Below are positions 21,246 to 29,755 of a stretch of DNA of 64,000 nucleotides, piece by piece. The notes beneath the pieces were generated by a model, which did no database searches, had not been told where the DNA came from, and worked only from the letters and a program-made list of their open reading frames with translations. Positions within the stretch are counted from its first letter, which is position 1. Every line of letters begins with the position of its first letter. The stretch is taken from positions 231,602 to 295,601 of the forward strand of contig NSIV01000002.1 of NCBI GenBank assembly GCA_002633085.1, read 5' to 3'. This DNA is from Curvibacter sp. PD_MW3 (GTDB lineage: Bacteria; Pseudomonadota; Gammaproteobacteria; Burkholderiales; Burkholderiaceae_C). The position numbers and the translations under genes are program-made.

Positions 21246-21288
21246 CGTGAAGCATTGGCCCGTGGCTCGCCTCGCATCCGGCGCGCAC

Positions 21289-21310
21289 TTTACAGAATCT
21301 TTACAGAAGC
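21289..21310 (+). promoter_or_regulatory. Direct repeat 2 x TTTACAGAA, 11-bp period (OmpR/PhoB-type operator-like)
   Basis: TTTACAGAATC TTTACAGAAGC upstream of 21375 CDS. Confidence 0.5.
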
Positions 21311-21374
21311 GAAATCCGCCCACGGAGCCCATCGGGCATGCTGTCCCCATGTGCTCACTGAAAGGTCGAAGCCA

Positions 21375-22031
21375 ATGAAAAAACAAGTGGTACTGAGCGC
21401 TGCCATGCTGGCCAGCGGTCTGTGTCTGGCGCAGGACGTCGGGCGCGTGATTTCCACCACCCCCATCGTGCAGCAGATGGCGGTGCCACGTCAGGTGTGC
21501 ACCACCGAGCAGGTGGCGGTGCAAGCGCCCAAATCGGGTGCAGGCGCCGTGATGGGCGCCATTGCCGGCGGGGCTATCGGCAACTCAGTCGGTAGTGGCG
21601 CGGGCCAGGCCGCGGCCACCATGATCGGCCTCGTTGGCGGTGCCGCCCTCGGCGACAAGATCGAGGGCAACCCCGCACCACAACTGCAAAACGTGCAGCG
21701 CTGCGGCGTGCAGACCGTCTACGAAAACCGCGGGACGATCTACCACGTGGTCTACGAATACGCGGGCAAGCAGTACACAGCCCAGCTGCCCTACGACCCG
21801 GGTCGCACGATTGCCGTCCAGATCACCCCGGCTGGCGCGAACCCAGCAACGGCACCGGTCAGCAACACCATTGCGCAGCAGCCGGTGTATGTACAACAAC
21901 AGCCGGCGCCTGTGGTGGTGGCGCCAGCGGCCTACCCGGTCTACTACCCGCAGCCTTACTACCCGCCCATCGGCATTCAGCTGGGCTTCGGCTATTGGGG
22001 TGGCTACCGGGGCCACCGGCACTGGCACTGA
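21375..22031 (+). CDS. Glycine zipper 2TM domain protein
   Basis: Signal peptide; GAGAVMGAIAGGAIGNSVGSGAGQAAATMIGLVGGAALGDKIEG. Confidence 0.85.
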   Translation: MKKQVVLSAAMLASGLCLAQDVGRVISTTPIVQQMAVPRQVCTTEQVAVQAPKSGAGAVMGAIAGGAIGNSVGSGAGQAAATMIGLVGGAALGDKIEGNPAPQLQNVQRCGVQTVYENRGTIYHVVYEYAGKQYTAQLPYDPGRTIAVQITPAGANPATAPVSNTIAQQPVYVQQQPAPVVVAPAAYPVYYPQPYYPPIGIQLGFGYWGGYRGHRHWH

Positions 22032-22046
22032 GGCACGGCCGCTGGC

Positions 22047-22865
22047 TCAAGGCTGGTGGTAGGCCTGCACCGTCTCCCAGGCCACGGTCTGGAGATGGCG
22101 GGCGATCTCCGGCGACAGGCCGGCGTTGTACTTCAGCCCGACGGGTGACTTCTTGAACAGCGAAGCATAGACCGTGCAGGCCGACAGGTAGGTGCCCGCC
22201 AGGCTGGGATGGCGCTTGTCGGGTGCATACAGGTTGAGTTCAGGCTTCTGTGCGATGGAGCGCGCAAAGGCCAGACCGGCGGGAATGACGAAGACGTTGT
22301 TGTCGTTGCCGGCCTGGGTGTAGGCCTCGGCCAGCTGGGTCGTCATCTCCGGCGCATCCTGGTAGGCCCAGGACATGAAGAACACCGGCTTGGCGCCATG
22401 CTTGCGCACGATGTCGCTGTTCTTTTTGGCGAACTCCGTGAACACGCTCTTGAGCTGGGGATGCAGCGGGCACTGGCTGCAATCCATCATGATGGCGACG
22501 TCGAACAGTTTGTCGAGCTTGTTGAACGAGACGACGTTGTTGGGGCCGAAGGAATAACCGCCGATGGCGTTGGGCCGGAAATACGAATCCACGTCGTGCC
22601 AGTCGAAGCCCGAGCCGCTGATGGTGACCGAGGTGGCACGATGCCGAAAGCCCGGCAGACCTTCGGTTATGAGCTGGCCCACATGGCCGTGCAGGCTGTT
22701 GTTGTAATAAAAGAAGCTGTTGCCGATGTAGATGGCCGATGCCGGGTTGGCGATGCCGGCATCCAGCACTTTGGGCTTGGTCTGGGCGCCAACCTGGCAG
22801 GCGGCCAACGCCAGCAGGGCAAAAGAAAGCAGGCCGCGCAGACGGGCCGGGAACAGTGAAGGCAT
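22047..22865 (-). CDS. Secreted SGNH-hydrolase-like protein
   Basis: Signal peptide; AIYIGNSFFYYNNSLHGHVGQLI; DKRHPSLAGTYLSACTVYASLF. Confidence 0.65.
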   Translation of the reverse strand: MPSLFPARLRGLLSFALLALAACQVGAQTKPKVLDAGIANPASAIYIGNSFFYYNNSLHGHVGQLITEGLPGFRHRATSVTISGSGFDWHDVDSYFRPNAIGGYSFGPNNVVSFNKLDKLFDVAIMMDCSQCPLHPQLKSVFTEFAKKNSDIVRKHGAKPVFFMSWAYQDAPEMTTQLAEAYTQAGNDNNVFVIPAGLAFARSIAQKPELNLYAPDKRHPSLAGTYLSACTVYASLFKKSPVGLKYNAGLSPEIARHLQTVAWETVQAYHQP

Positions 22866-22946
22866 GGTGGTCTCCTGCAGTTTAATTTTTGTGGTGCCTG
22901 AAGGCGCACCCACTCTACTACAGGGCCACCGCCAAGCTCCCCCGCA

Positions 22947-23537
22947 CTAGGATGCCGCCCGCCCCAGTGCACGCATCTTGCCCTGCCACTTCGTCACACC
23001 GGCCTCGCCCAGCTTGTCCACCATGCCGACGAGTGTCTCGTTCACGGGCGCAATGCCGACAAAGCCCAGGATGTTGCGCTCCAGCGACTTGAGGCTGTGA
23101 GCACGGAAGTACCAGCGGTAGACGAGCGCCGGCATGCCCATGGTGACCACCACCCGTGCGCTGCGCCCGGTCAGGCCCTTTCGGCCGAAGGGGTTGTTAC
23201 CCTCGGCGGTGAAGGCAAAGCCGGGCCGCGCCACCTGTTCCAAAAAACCCTTGAGCAGCGCCGGCATGTCGCCCAGCCAGAGCGGAAAGAACAGCACCAG
23301 GTGCTCGGCCCAGGCGATGTCGTCCTGCGCCGTCTGCAGCGTGGCGGGCAGTGTGCCGTGTTCCCAGGCCTGCTGGCTGCGCAGCAGCGGGAAGTCGAGC
23401 CGGGCGACATCGGTCCAGCGCACCTCGTGGCCGGCGGCTTGCGCCCCTTCGGCATAGGCCTCGGCCAGGGTGTGGCACAGGTGCGGGGTCACGGCGTCCG
23501 GGTGGCCCTGGATCAGCAGGATGCGTTGACCAGCCAT
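22947..23537 (-). CDS. NAD(P)H dehydrogenase (quinone), flavodoxin-like fold
   Basis: ILLIQGHPD, WAEHLVLFFPLWLGDMPALLKGFLEQV. Confidence 0.85.
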   Translation of the reverse strand: MAGQRILLIQGHPDAVTPHLCHTLAEAYAEGAQAAGHEVRWTDVARLDFPLLRSQQAWEHGTLPATLQTAQDDIAWAEHLVLFFPLWLGDMPALLKGFLEQVARPGFAFTAEGNNPFGRKGLTGRSARVVVTMGMPALVYRWYFRAHSLKSLERNILGFVGIAPVNETLVGMVDKLGEAGVTKWQGKMRALGRAAS

Positions 23538-23607
23538 GTGTTGCTCCGGCAGTGGATCAGGCGCCATGGTGGCACGACGCGTGCAGCATGTCCATGGTTC
23601 ACCTCAA

Positions 23608-23668
23608 GTGCTATTATTTTGATAGCCTCCTTCGCATACTCCACAAGGACCAAAGGCCAATTTGATGC
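23608..23668 (+). repeat. Copy B of degenerate ~60-nt repeat family
   Basis: GTGCTATTATTTTGATAGCCTCCTTCGCATACTCCACAAGGACCAAAGGCCAATTTGATGCC. Confidence 0.65.
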
Positions 23669-24000
23669 CTCATACAATGGTGCGTCACTTTCCAGCCACG
23701 CCCCGTATGACGCCCAGCGACACGCCCCCCTTCTTCACCGGCCGCACCGAGCCCTTTGACCAGCCCTTCGACGCCTGGCCCCAGCAGCCGCTGCTGCTGT
23801 CGATGGAACAAGGCGGCATCGACTGGCCCAGCTCGTGCCGCAACGGCACCTGCCGCACCTGCATCGGCCAGCTCGTCAGCGGCCAGGTGCGCTACGAGAT
23901 CGAATGGCCCGGCCTCACCAAGGAAGAGCAGGAAGAGGGTTACGTGCTGCCCTGCGTTGCGCACCCGTGCTCGGACGTGGTGCTGCGCGAGGGCTACTGA
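23665..24000 (+). CDS. Plant-type 2Fe-2S ferredoxin
   Basis: PSSCRNGTCRTCIGQLVSG...VLPCVAHPCSDVVL. Confidence 0.85.
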   Translation: MPHTMVRHFPATPRMTPSDTPPFFTGRTEPFDQPFDAWPQQPLLLSMEQGGIDWPSSCRNGTCRTCIGQLVSGQVRYEIEWPGLTKEEQEEGYVLPCVAHPCSDVVLREGY

Positions 24001-24023
24001 CGTCGCCCCCGCATCGACGCCGC

Positions 24024-24938
24024 TCAGGCGTTGAGTGTGCCGCGCAGCAGTTCGGGCAGGCGGTCTGCACTCATGCGGAAACCACAGGCCTGCGCGTGGC
24101 CACCGCCGCCCATGCTTTCGGCCAGCGCAATGCAGTCGTAGTCGCGCTGCGAACGCAGGCCGGCCTTCACCACACCATTGCCGGCGGCGCTCCACATCAG
24201 CGCAAAGGTGCCGCTCTGCTTGGACAGGATGTCACCCACCAGGCTGTGGAACATGCCGGGCGCGTTGACCATCAGGCCTTGCTGGCCGTTGAAGGTGACC
24301 GGCTGTGCACCGGCGGCGATGTCGGCGCACAGCTTGCGGTACTTCTCGTCCATGGCTTGGCCGCGCGCCATGAAGTCGTGCAACTGCACAGGTGAGAAGG
24401 ACGCGATCTCGGCCCAGCGCTCGAACGTCTGCGGCTCCATGTCGAGTGCGGCCAGGAAACCGGCGCTCTCTTCGAACTCCCATTTCCAGATGTCGCGGTC
24501 TTCGATGAAGCGCACCAGGTCGGGCAGCGTGCGATCTTTCTGAAAGAACTCCCAGGCCAGGCGCGAGCCGGACTTGGCCATGTCGAAGTGCACCACCCCG
24601 CAACGGCAGGCGAAGCCGGTGAGCTTCTCGGCAGCGCTCTTGTGATGGTCTAGCATCACCAGCTTGGCGGCGCGTTGTTCAATCTCCCGCATCAGTTCGG
24701 GGTCGAAGGAGAAATCAAGGATGTAGACGGCGCGGCCGTCGAGCGGCGGCAGGTCGGCCACGGATTTGACATCGCCATGGTCCAGGCCGTGGAATTCGGC
24801 GCGGCCCTCATAAAACAGCCAGGCCGCCAGCGCGGCGCCAAAGCCATCAGGGCAGCGGGCGTGATACAGGATGAGGGGTTGGGGATCGTGACGGTCAGGC
24901 GAAATCAGCAGGGCCAACGGAAGAATCGTTTTTTTCAT
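24024..24938 (-). CDS. DHH-family phosphoesterase
   Basis: LILYHARCPDGFGAALAAW, VMLDHHKSA, GGGGHAQACGFRM (DHHA1). Confidence 0.85.
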   Translation of the reverse strand: MKKTILPLALLISPDRHDPQPLILYHARCPDGFGAALAAWLFYEGRAEFHGLDHGDVKSVADLPPLDGRAVYILDFSFDPELMREIEQRAAKLVMLDHHKSAAEKLTGFACRCGVVHFDMAKSGSRLAWEFFQKDRTLPDLVRFIEDRDIWKWEFEESAGFLAALDMEPQTFERWAEIASFSPVQLHDFMARGQAMDEKYRKLCADIAAGAQPVTFNGQQGLMVNAPGMFHSLVGDILSKQSGTFALMWSAAGNGVVKAGLRSQRDYDCIALAESMGGGGHAQACGFRMSADRLPELLRGTLNA

Positions 24939-24980
24939 GCCCCTGATTGTCGCCGCAGTCACCCCCCCTTTTCAGACGCC

Positions 24981-26072
24981 CTAGCGTTTGACCTTGAACG
25001 TCGAAGGCTTGCGCGCCGGGCTGGGGGCCGAGGCTTTGCCAGACGCCTTGCCGGGTGCTTTGGCCGATGTTTTCACCGCGCCCTTGGCCGGCGGCTTGCT
25101 GGCAGTTTTGGCTGGGCTCTTGGTTCCCGGCGCTTTGACCGACGGCTTTTTCACACGGATCAGCCCCTCGCTGGCCAGCGCTTCTTTGCGCAGCTGGCGT
25201 TCGGCATCGAGCTTCTTGCCCGCGGCCAGCCACTGGGCAAACTCGTCAGGGGTTTCCAGGGTGATGCGTCCGAGCCGGCCGGCGCGGAAGTCGGACAACA
25301 CGACCTCGGCCGCCTTTTGCAGGTTGACGCGGGCACCGGCCAGCAGCGCACCGTTCTTGCGGCCGATCTCGGTCAGCAACTGCTCGTCGCTCAGCTCGGC
25401 CACATCGTCAATCTTGTAGCGCGCTGCCAGCAGGCCGGCATAAGGCGCCTTGATGTAGTCCAGCAATTCCAGTGCCACCTCTTCTTCGTCGAAGGCGTTG
25501 CGGCCCACGGCGCCGCTGGCCGCCAGGTTGTAGCCGCTCTTGGCCACAATGATGCGCGGCCACAGCATGCCCGGTGTGTCGTAGAGGTAGAAGTCGCTGG
25601 CCAGCGTGATGCGCTGCTCCATGCGGGTGACGCCGGCCTCGTCGGCCGCCTTGGCGACACGCCGGCCAACCATGGTGTTGATGAGGGTGGACTTGCCCAC
25701 ATTGGGAATGCCGCAGATCAGTACACGCATGGGCTTGGCCATGCCCCCACGCGTGGGGGCCAGCACCTGGCAGGCGGCAATGAGCGCCTTGGCCGGCGCG
25801 GCCATGCCGGCATCGAGCGCCACGGCGCGGGTCTCTGGCAGGCTGTTGTAGTACGCCAGCCATAACGCGGTGCGCTCCGGGTCGGCCAGGTCCTGCTTGC
25901 TCAGGGCCTTGAGCGTGGGCTTGTGCGCCGTGAGTTTGGCCAGCATGGGGTTGGCGCTGGAGCCGGGCAGACGCGCGTCAAGCAATTCGATGACCACATC
26001 GATGTTCTTGATGCGCTCTTCGATTGCCTTTTGGGTCAGATGCATGTGACCCGGGAACCACTGGACGGCCAT
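24981..26072 (-). CDS. ylqF: Ribosome biogenesis GTPase RbgA/YlqF with Lys/Ala/Pro-rich C-terminal tail
   Basis: QWFPGHMHLTQKAIEE, VIELLDARLPGSSANP, GIPNVGKSTLINTM (circularly permuted GTPase). Confidence 0.93.
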   Translation of the reverse strand: MAVQWFPGHMHLTQKAIEERIKNIDVVIELLDARLPGSSANPMLAKLTAHKPTLKALSKQDLADPERTALWLAYYNSLPETRAVALDAGMAAPAKALIAACQVLAPTRGGMAKPMRVLICGIPNVGKSTLINTMVGRRVAKAADEAGVTRMEQRITLASDFYLYDTPGMLWPRIIVAKSGYNLAASGAVGRNAFDEEEVALELLDYIKAPYAGLLAARYKIDDVAELSDEQLLTEIGRKNGALLAGARVNLQKAAEVVLSDFRAGRLGRITLETPDEFAQWLAAGKKLDAERQLRKEALASEGLIRVKKPSVKAPGTKSPAKTASKPPAKGAVKTSAKAPGKASGKASAPSPARKPSTFKVKR

Positions 26073-26171
26073 GGCTTGTTTTTCTTCTGTCTGAGAGGGG
26101 AAAGATCAATTCAACAGGGTGAATTGTGAACCACTGCATAAGCGGGCCGCCACGGCACCGATAATCGGCAC

Positions 26172-26408
26172 ATGGCCCACCCACCCCGCATTCCTTCCCG
26201 CCAGCGCGACAAGAACGCCAACGACCTGCTGATCAAGGGCATCGTCGTGGCCCTGATCGGGCTGGCGGTGCTGCTGGCACCCTACCTCAGCAAGTCGCCG
26301 GAGCTACAAGCCCTCCTGGCCGGCTCAGCGCTGGTCGGCTGGTTCGCGCTGGTGCTGGGCATCGCCTTCATCGTGCAGCACCTGCTGCGCCGCCGCGCCG
26401 GCAAATAG
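26172..26408 (+). CDS. Small two-TM hypothetical membrane protein
   Basis: Two hydrophobic helices, Lys/Arg-rich ends; RRRAGK terminus. Confidence 0.7.
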   Translation: MAHPPRIPSRQRDKNANDLLIKGIVVALIGLAVLLAPYLSKSPELQALLAGSALVGWFALVLGIAFIVQHLLRRRAGK

Positions 26409-27938
26409 GCCGAGCCGCTGGGGCGAGACGTATTCCTGCCGGAAGACCTCGAACGGCATGGTGTCGGCCGCTTCAATCGCTTTCTGATCGCGCCGCGACT
26501 GCTCGGCCAGCGCTTCGAAGCGCGCCTGCTGCGGTGCCGACCACGGCTGTGCCAGCAGCACCTCGCGTGTGTGCCGTGAGCGTTCGCGCGTGAAGCGCAG
26601 GAACGAGTTGTCATGCTCAGCCATGGCCGCCAGCACACGGGCCGACGGCAGTGCCGCGGCATCCTGCAACATGGCCTGGGCCGACTGCACCGCCTGGCTG
26701 TAGTCCTGACCGCCGTGCACCGCGTCCAGCGTTTGTGCCATCGGACCAAAGGCCTGCAACAACTCGCCGCCCCATTCGACCAGTCCCACCTCGCGTCCAC
26801 CGCGCAACAGCGACAGACCGGGCTCACGACCGCGGGCGGCGGTGAGATTCTGGTTGTGCGCCAGTTCGGCGATTTCCTGCGGTGTGTCGGGCGGGCTGTC
26901 GCTCAGCAGGCAATGCAGCAGGAAGACATCGATGAAGCGCATGGTCTGCGCGTTGATGCCCACCGGCTCGAACGGATTCAGGTCGAGCAGGCGCACCTCC
27001 ACGTATTCCACGCCGCGCTCGCGCAGCGCATGCAACGGCCGCTCACCCGGGAAGATGGTGCGCTTGGGGCGGATGTTGCCGTAGAACTCGTTCTCGATCT
27101 GCAACAGGCTGGTGGCGAGCTGGATGTAGTCGCCACCGGGGTTGAGGATGCCCAGGCCTTCGTAGGCCGGCCAGGGGCGCGTGAGGGCGTCGTGCAGCGA
27201 GGCGGCATAACCGTCCAGGCTGTTGTAACTCACCGCCAGCGAGGCCTGCGCGTCGCTCTGGTAACCCAGCCGCCCCATGCGCAGTGAGGTGCCGTGCGGC
27301 ATGTACAGGGTGTTGTTGGTCAGCGGCTGCAGTTCATGCGGCCGGCCGAGCACAAAATTCGAGCACACCGCCGGCGAGGCGCCAAACAGGTACAGCAGCA
27401 AGAAGGCGTGGCGGCGGAAGTTGCGGATCAGCGCGAAATACTGCTCGCTCGTCACCCCGGGCAGCGACCAGTTGTAGTGGATGCCCGAGATGGTCTGCAT
27501 GCGCCGGCCGTAGCGGTGGCCCAGGCCCATGCGGTAAACGCTCTTGGCGCGGCCGATGTTGGACGAACCGTAGCGCCCGATCGGAATGGTCTCGTCGGTC
27601 GGCAGCCCGCAAGGCATGCTGGACACCCAGAGCATCTCGTCGCCAGCCTCGCGCAGCACGCGGTAGGTGTACTGGTGAACCTCGGTCAACTCGTCCAGAC
27701 AGGCCTGCACCCCGGCGTGCACACCGGTGATGAGTTCAAGCTGGGACTCGCTGTAGTCGGTGGTGATGTGCGGGTGCGTGAGGGCCGAGCCCAGCGCGGC
27801 CGGATGCGGCGTCAGTGCCAACATGCCGTCGGGCAGTGCGCGCAGGCTTTCCTTCTCGATACCGCGGCGGATGCCCCGCAAACGCTCGGGCGCCAAAGTG
27901 CCCAGCCGCTCGCCCAAACCCGCATGCGCAATAGTCAT
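26325..27938 (-). CDS. gshA: Glutamate-cysteine ligase (class I)
   Basis: GIRRGIEKESLRALPDG, ITTDYSESQLELITGV, RMGLGHRYGRRMQTISGIHYNWS. Confidence 0.94.
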   Translation of the reverse strand: MTIAHAGLGERLGTLAPERLRGIRRGIEKESLRALPDGMLALTPHPAALGSALTHPHITTDYSESQLELITGVHAGVQACLDELTEVHQYTYRVLREAGDEMLWVSSMPCGLPTDETIPIGRYGSSNIGRAKSVYRMGLGHRYGRRMQTISGIHYNWSLPGVTSEQYFALIRNFRRHAFLLLYLFGASPAVCSNFVLGRPHELQPLTNNTLYMPHGTSLRMGRLGYQSDAQASLAVSYNSLDGYAASLHDALTRPWPAYEGLGILNPGGDYIQLATSLLQIENEFYGNIRPKRTIFPGERPLHALRERGVEYVEVRLLDLNPFEPVGINAQTMRFIDVFLLHCLLSDSPPDTPQEIAELAHNQNLTAARGREPGLSLLRGGREVGLVEWGGELLQAFGPMAQTLDAVHGGQDYSQAVQSAQAMLQDAAALPSARVLAAMAEHDNSFLRFTRERSRHTREVLLAQPWSAPQQARFEALAEQSRRDQKAIEAADTMPFEVFRQEYVSPQRLGLFAGAAAQQVLHDEGDAQHQREPADQR

Positions 27939-28090
27939 GACTGCTATCTCATTCTTCTGATCGGACCCGGAAATTAACACGGACCGACCAAGCCGTCCGG
28001 CGTAAGGTTTTGAGGCAGGTCAGGCATCACGATCCGGGACAGTCGGATCAGAATGAGCGGCGGCAGCGATGCCGGCCGGTCTGGGGGATG

Positions 28091-28390
28091 TCAGGCCTGC
28101 TCGTCGAGCAGGCGTCCCATCATCTTTTTCTCGGTCTGGATGACCTTCAGATTGGCGTCAAAGGCATAGCCAGCGCTCTTTTGATCCACCAAGTCTTTGG
28201 CCAGCGCCTCGCCCGGCACCGATGCCCGGCGGGTATTGGCCTTGACGCCACCCTCGGCCACCTCTTCCTGCGTCACGTCCTCGCGGCGGAAGTTGCTGGT
28301 TTCCACATTCGCAATGTTGTGGGCAGACGAGTCCATGCGACGCTGCGCAGCGTTGAGACCGGATTGGGCGATAGCGGAAGCGACGTTCAT
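28091..28390 (-). CDS. Flagellar basal-body rod-like small protein
   Basis: LNAAQRRMDSSAHNIANVETSNFRRE (rod protein N motif) and FDANLKVIQTEKKMMGRLLD (C motif) with short connector. Confidence 0.75.
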   Translation of the reverse strand: MNVASAIAQSGLNAAQRRMDSSAHNIANVETSNFRREDVTQEEVAEGGVKANTRRASVPGEALAKDLVDQKSAGYAFDANLKVIQTEKKMMGRLLDEQA

Positions 28391-28422
28391 GGCTGGACCT
28401 TGGAACCTATGGCTGCAATTTA

Positions 28423-28473
28423 ACAAACCTGGGCGCTATTCAAGCGCTCAGGTTTGTAACAATTCGTACAAAC
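28423..28473. promoter_or_regulatory. Overlapping inverted repeats in divergent intergenic region
   Basis: ACAAACCTGGGCGCT-ATTCA-AGCGCTCAGGTTTGT (14/15) overlapping GTTTGTA-ACAATTCG-TACAAAC (7/7). Confidence 0.55.
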
Positions 28474-28484
28474 GGACGCCGATA

Positions 28485-28739
28485 ATGGCCGCCGTCGAAA
28501 CCTTGCCCGTACGCGCTGATTTGCTCCCCATGACCGCCCAGCCCAGCCCTCTTGAAGCCACCCAAGCCCTGTTTGCCGAACTGCAACAGCGTGCGCTGGA
28601 CGCCGGCGTGACCCTGCGCCAGCCCCCGCCCGCCCCAACCACCTGTTGCGGACGCGGCTGCAACGGCTGCGTGTGGGAAGGTTTTTATGCGGCGGTGGAC
28701 TACTGGCGTGAGGAAGCGCTGCTGCAGCTGGCGCCCTGA
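28485..28739 (+). CDS. Oxidoreductase-like N-terminal domain protein (PF09791-like)
   Basis: PPPAPTTCCGRGCNGCVWEGFYAAVDYWREEAL. Confidence 0.75.
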   Translation: MAAVETLPVRADLLPMTAQPSPLEATQALFAELQQRALDAGVTLRQPPPAPTTCCGRGCNGCVWEGFYAAVDYWREEALLQLAP

Positions 28740-28751
28740 GGCGCCCAGGCT

Positions 28752-29663
28752 TCAGCCCTGACCGAGTTTGGCCATGGCGCGGCCGACCTCGTGCGTCCCT
28801 TGGGCCGATCCATTGGGCGGCACGGTCTCGCCAGCACGGTCGGTCACCTCGGCCAGCTGGGCTGCCAGCCGTTCGTCCGCATCGTTGCCGAAACCGATCC
28901 AGGCCCCTTGCGTCATGGTGATGTGGGCGGCCTCGAAGCTGCCGGCACCGGCGCACAGCGTGGTGCGGGTCGGCGCATCGGCACTGGCCAGCACTAGCAT
29001 GGCCGGCACCACGGCTTCGGGCTTCAGGGCCTGCAGCACGGCTTCGGGCATCAGGTCCTCGGTCATGCGCGTGGCGGCGGTCGGGGCCAGGCAGTTGACG
29101 CGGATGTCGTGCTTGGCGCCTTCTAGCGCCAGCGTCTGCATCAGGCCGACGAGCGCCAGCTTGGCCGCACCGTAGTTGGACTGGCCGAAGTTGCCGTACA
29201 GGCCGGTGGAGGACGTCGTCATGACGATGCGGCCGTATTTCTGTTCGGTCATGATGGGCCACACTGCTTTCGTGCAGTGCACCGCGCCCATGAGGTGCAC
29301 GTCGAGCACCAGGCGGAAATCAGCCAGGTCCATCTTGGCGAAGGTCTTGTCACGCAGGATGCCGGCGTTGTTGACGAGAATGTCAACGCGGCCCCAGGTG
29401 TCCATGGCCTGCTGCACCATGGCCTGCACGGCAGCGAAGTCGGTCACCGAGGCGGCGTTGGCAATCGCCTCGCCACCGGCAGCACGGATCTCGTCCACCA
29501 CGGCCTGCGCCGCCGAAGCGGAGCCACCGGAGCCGTCGCGGGCGCCGCCAAGGTCATTGACCACCACCCGGGCACCACGCGCGGCCAGTGCCAGCGCATG
29601 CTGTTTGCCCAGGCCGCCGCCGGCGCCGGTCACGATGGCCACACGGCCCTTGAAGTCGATCAT
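28752..29663 (-). CDS. SDR family oxidoreductase
   Basis: VAIVTGAGGGLGKQHALALAARGARVVVNDLGG; NNAG; YGAAK. Confidence 0.92.
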   Translation of the reverse strand: MIDFKGRVAIVTGAGGGLGKQHALALAARGARVVVNDLGGARDGSGGSASAAQAVVDEIRAAGGEAIANAASVTDFAAVQAMVQQAMDTWGRVDILVNNAGILRDKTFAKMDLADFRLVLDVHLMGAVHCTKAVWPIMTEQKYGRIVMTTSSTGLYGNFGQSNYGAAKLALVGLMQTLALEGAKHDIRVNCLAPTAATRMTEDLMPEAVLQALKPEAVVPAMLVLASADAPTRTTLCAGAGSFEAAHITMTQGAWIGFGNDADERLAAQLAEVTDRAGETVPPNGSAQGTHEVGRAMAKLGQG

Positions 29664-29755
29664 GCTGTTTCCTTCCGCTTGGTTAGCCTATGCTGTGAAT
29701 CCTGCAAATCTTAATTCACCCGTTTTTCGAGACCGGTCACCTGTCTGACAGCACC

